This document shows, in pieces, positions 63,002-64,000 of a DNA stretch of 64,000 nt; the stretch's first letter is position 1, and every line of letters starts with the position of its first letter. Made by a program: the position numbers and the translations under genes. The notes below the pieces were generated by a model that did no database searches, was not told the origin of the DNA, and saw only the letters and a program-made list of their open reading frames with translations. Source of the stretch: Orobanche coerulescens (Eukaryota > Streptophyta > Magnoliopsida > Lamiales > Orobanchaceae); contig CM065804.1 of NCBI GenBank assembly GCA_033398695.1, forward strand, positions 34,921,501-34,985,500, given 5' to 3'.

Positions 63002-63975
63002 CTAGCCGCTAGGGTTGATCGGGAGGATCGACTCGTATGAATCCTCTGGCTCGCCGCCTTTGATTCTGGCGATCGGATTGGGAGACTGGCGATCGCCGTT
63101 CTGATGCCGATCTCGGCACTTGATCCTTTCCGCCCGGGGCTCCGGAAAAGTTACTAGATTGTCCGTCTTTCCCTCCTCGAACAATCTCCAGAGTTGTCTG
63201 AGGAGGTCGCGATATTGATCGGTGTTGTGGCCGGGACTCTTGTGATAAGCACAGAATTTGTTGCGGTCTAGATGACTGTGGTCCCTTACCGCCTTCGGCT
63301 TACTTAGCCGCTCGCGTCCCTGGATGGCGTAGAAAATATGATCCGGAGATAGATTGAGGTTGTGGTAGAGATGGGCTTCCACATCCTCGAAGGTCCTGAA
63401 ATCACCGGGTGTCTTGAAGACCACCTTGTTGGACTTGGCGATCGCTGTCTCTGCCTCATCGCCTTGGCGAAGGGCGAGCAACCTCCGCCTGGCCAAAAAG
63501 TCTGCGGCCTTGCCGCGGAAGATTGCGTAGGTCGGGGGGATGTCCTTCGTAAGGTGCCTGAACATGGATGAAAGACCATTGAATCCCCTAGGACTGAATA
63601 GAGGGCGATCTCGTCGCTTACGGGTTCGCCGTTGAGGATTATCTCATCTACCCAGTTGATGTAGTCTTCGTCGGGCTCGTCTTCCCCCTGCCTGATCTTC
63701 ATCATGCGGTGGGGACCTTCTGGTCGAGCGACCTTGGCCGCGAAGTACGATGTGAAGTCGCTCGCTAGTTGTTCAAAGGAACTGATGGATCGCGGTGGCA
63801 GTGAGGTGTACCACTTTTGGGCCAGATCGCCCAATTTCAATGGGAACATTCGGCACCTGTTCGCATCTGATGCCCCGCATCCAGTCATGTAGATTCGGAA
63901 CTTGCTCAGGTGAGTCTCGGGGTCCGATATCCCCTCGTACAAAGGTGTTTGAGGAGGAGTTATCCTTGGCTGCAT
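63002..63975 (-). pseudogene. Tat-like gag
   Basis: On the minus strand, from 63975: TPPQTPLYEGISDPETHLSK, RCRMFPLKLGDLAQKWYTSL and PPRSISSFEQLASDFTSYFA, the Tat/Ogre-type capsid core. Then come a shorter block and a frameshift near 63560. The second frame (63565-63002) has KVVFKTPGDFRTFEDVEAHL, then FCAYHKSPGHNTDQYRDLLR, a zinc-knuckle-like CxxH..GH..(C lost) motif, and a Glu/Lys-rich end. The N-terminus probably extends beyond 63975 toward the right edge. With the frameshift it cannot make intact gag. Confidence 0.85.
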
Positions 63976-64000
63976 GGGGGCGAGTTTGATCTGGACCGCG

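Larger units (their letters stand above)
61188..64000 (-). mobile_element. Tat-like LTR element, minus strand, gag but no pol seen
   Basis: The 3' LTR is 61188-62109 (922 bp). On the minus strand it runs from TGTTGTGTCGAG to GGGTAACAACA and is preceded by a polypurine tract GCTGGGGGGTAAT (plus-strand 62110-62122). Gag relics lie at 63002-63975 on the minus strand. Only about 890 non-coding bases separate the gag end from the 3' LTR, so protease, RT and integrase are missing at the usual place. The 5' LTR is outside the window. The insertion point after GTATC in the Copia-B LTR predicts GTATC as the duplication. Confidence 0.82.

Overview
This window looks like nuclear DNA from a flowering plant, most likely a eudicot; I cannot place it more closely. 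The evidence is chromovirus, Athila/Tat-type Ty3/gypsy, SIRE/Maximus-type Ty1/copia, Helitron, hAT and pogo-like sequences, with initiator tRNA-Met and tRNA-Asp type primer-binding sites. I see no host gene, tRNA or rRNA. It reads as intergenic, heterochromatin-like DNA built by transposons inserting into transposons.

Left third (1-17821), old and decayed: a chromovirus-like LTR piece (1-1080); a possible minus-strand LTR (1190-2240); a 5'-truncated Helitron helicase with a good Helitron 3' end (2265-4827); a copia relic (4840-6727); two chromovirus LTRs meeting head to head at 8311/8312, the right one 3.6 kb long; a copia pol relic followed by the 3' end of a second copia (13440-15800); a small hAT element with an 8-bp target duplication (15828-16476); and a pogo-like element with a transposase fragment (17274-17821).

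Right two thirds (about 17886-64000), a readable nest. Copia-A (LTR from about 17886; gag 37363; pol 39257-42558, continuing outside the window) is the outermost host. Inserted into it are: (1) Gypsy-1, a Tekay/Del-like chromovirus at 18645-36760, itself split by an Athila-like element without pol (22573-31763, perfect 5-bp duplication); (2) a 5'-truncated LINE (39585-40652) flanked by a 239-bp direct repeat; (3) Copia-B, a SIRE-like element starting at 42559. Copia-B is in turn split by Gypsy-2 (44457-51752, perfect 5-bp duplication) and, in its 3' LTR at 61188, by a minus-strand Tat-like element that shows gag but no pol. Removing the Athila-like element, the LINE or Gypsy-2 restores the reading frame of the gene each one interrupts, which supports the boundaries.

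Two patterns go beyond ordinary nesting. First, four LTR families that differ in sequence each carry an array of their own CpG-rich palindrome in U3, just upstream of the TATA box: TTAGCGCACGCTAA, TTACGTACGTAA, GTGCCGCGGCAC and GGCGATCGCC. A fifth, weaker case may lie near 1.8-2.0 kb. Second, the Athila-like gypsy element and the SIRE-like copia element each carry an extra ORF between gag/pol and the 3' LTR, with a similar N-terminal domain followed by charged or coiled-coil sequence. In the Athila-like element this ORF is preceded by its own palindrome array and a plausible leader intron. Almost every ORF is broken by stops or frameshifts, so most of these copies are probably not autonomous.
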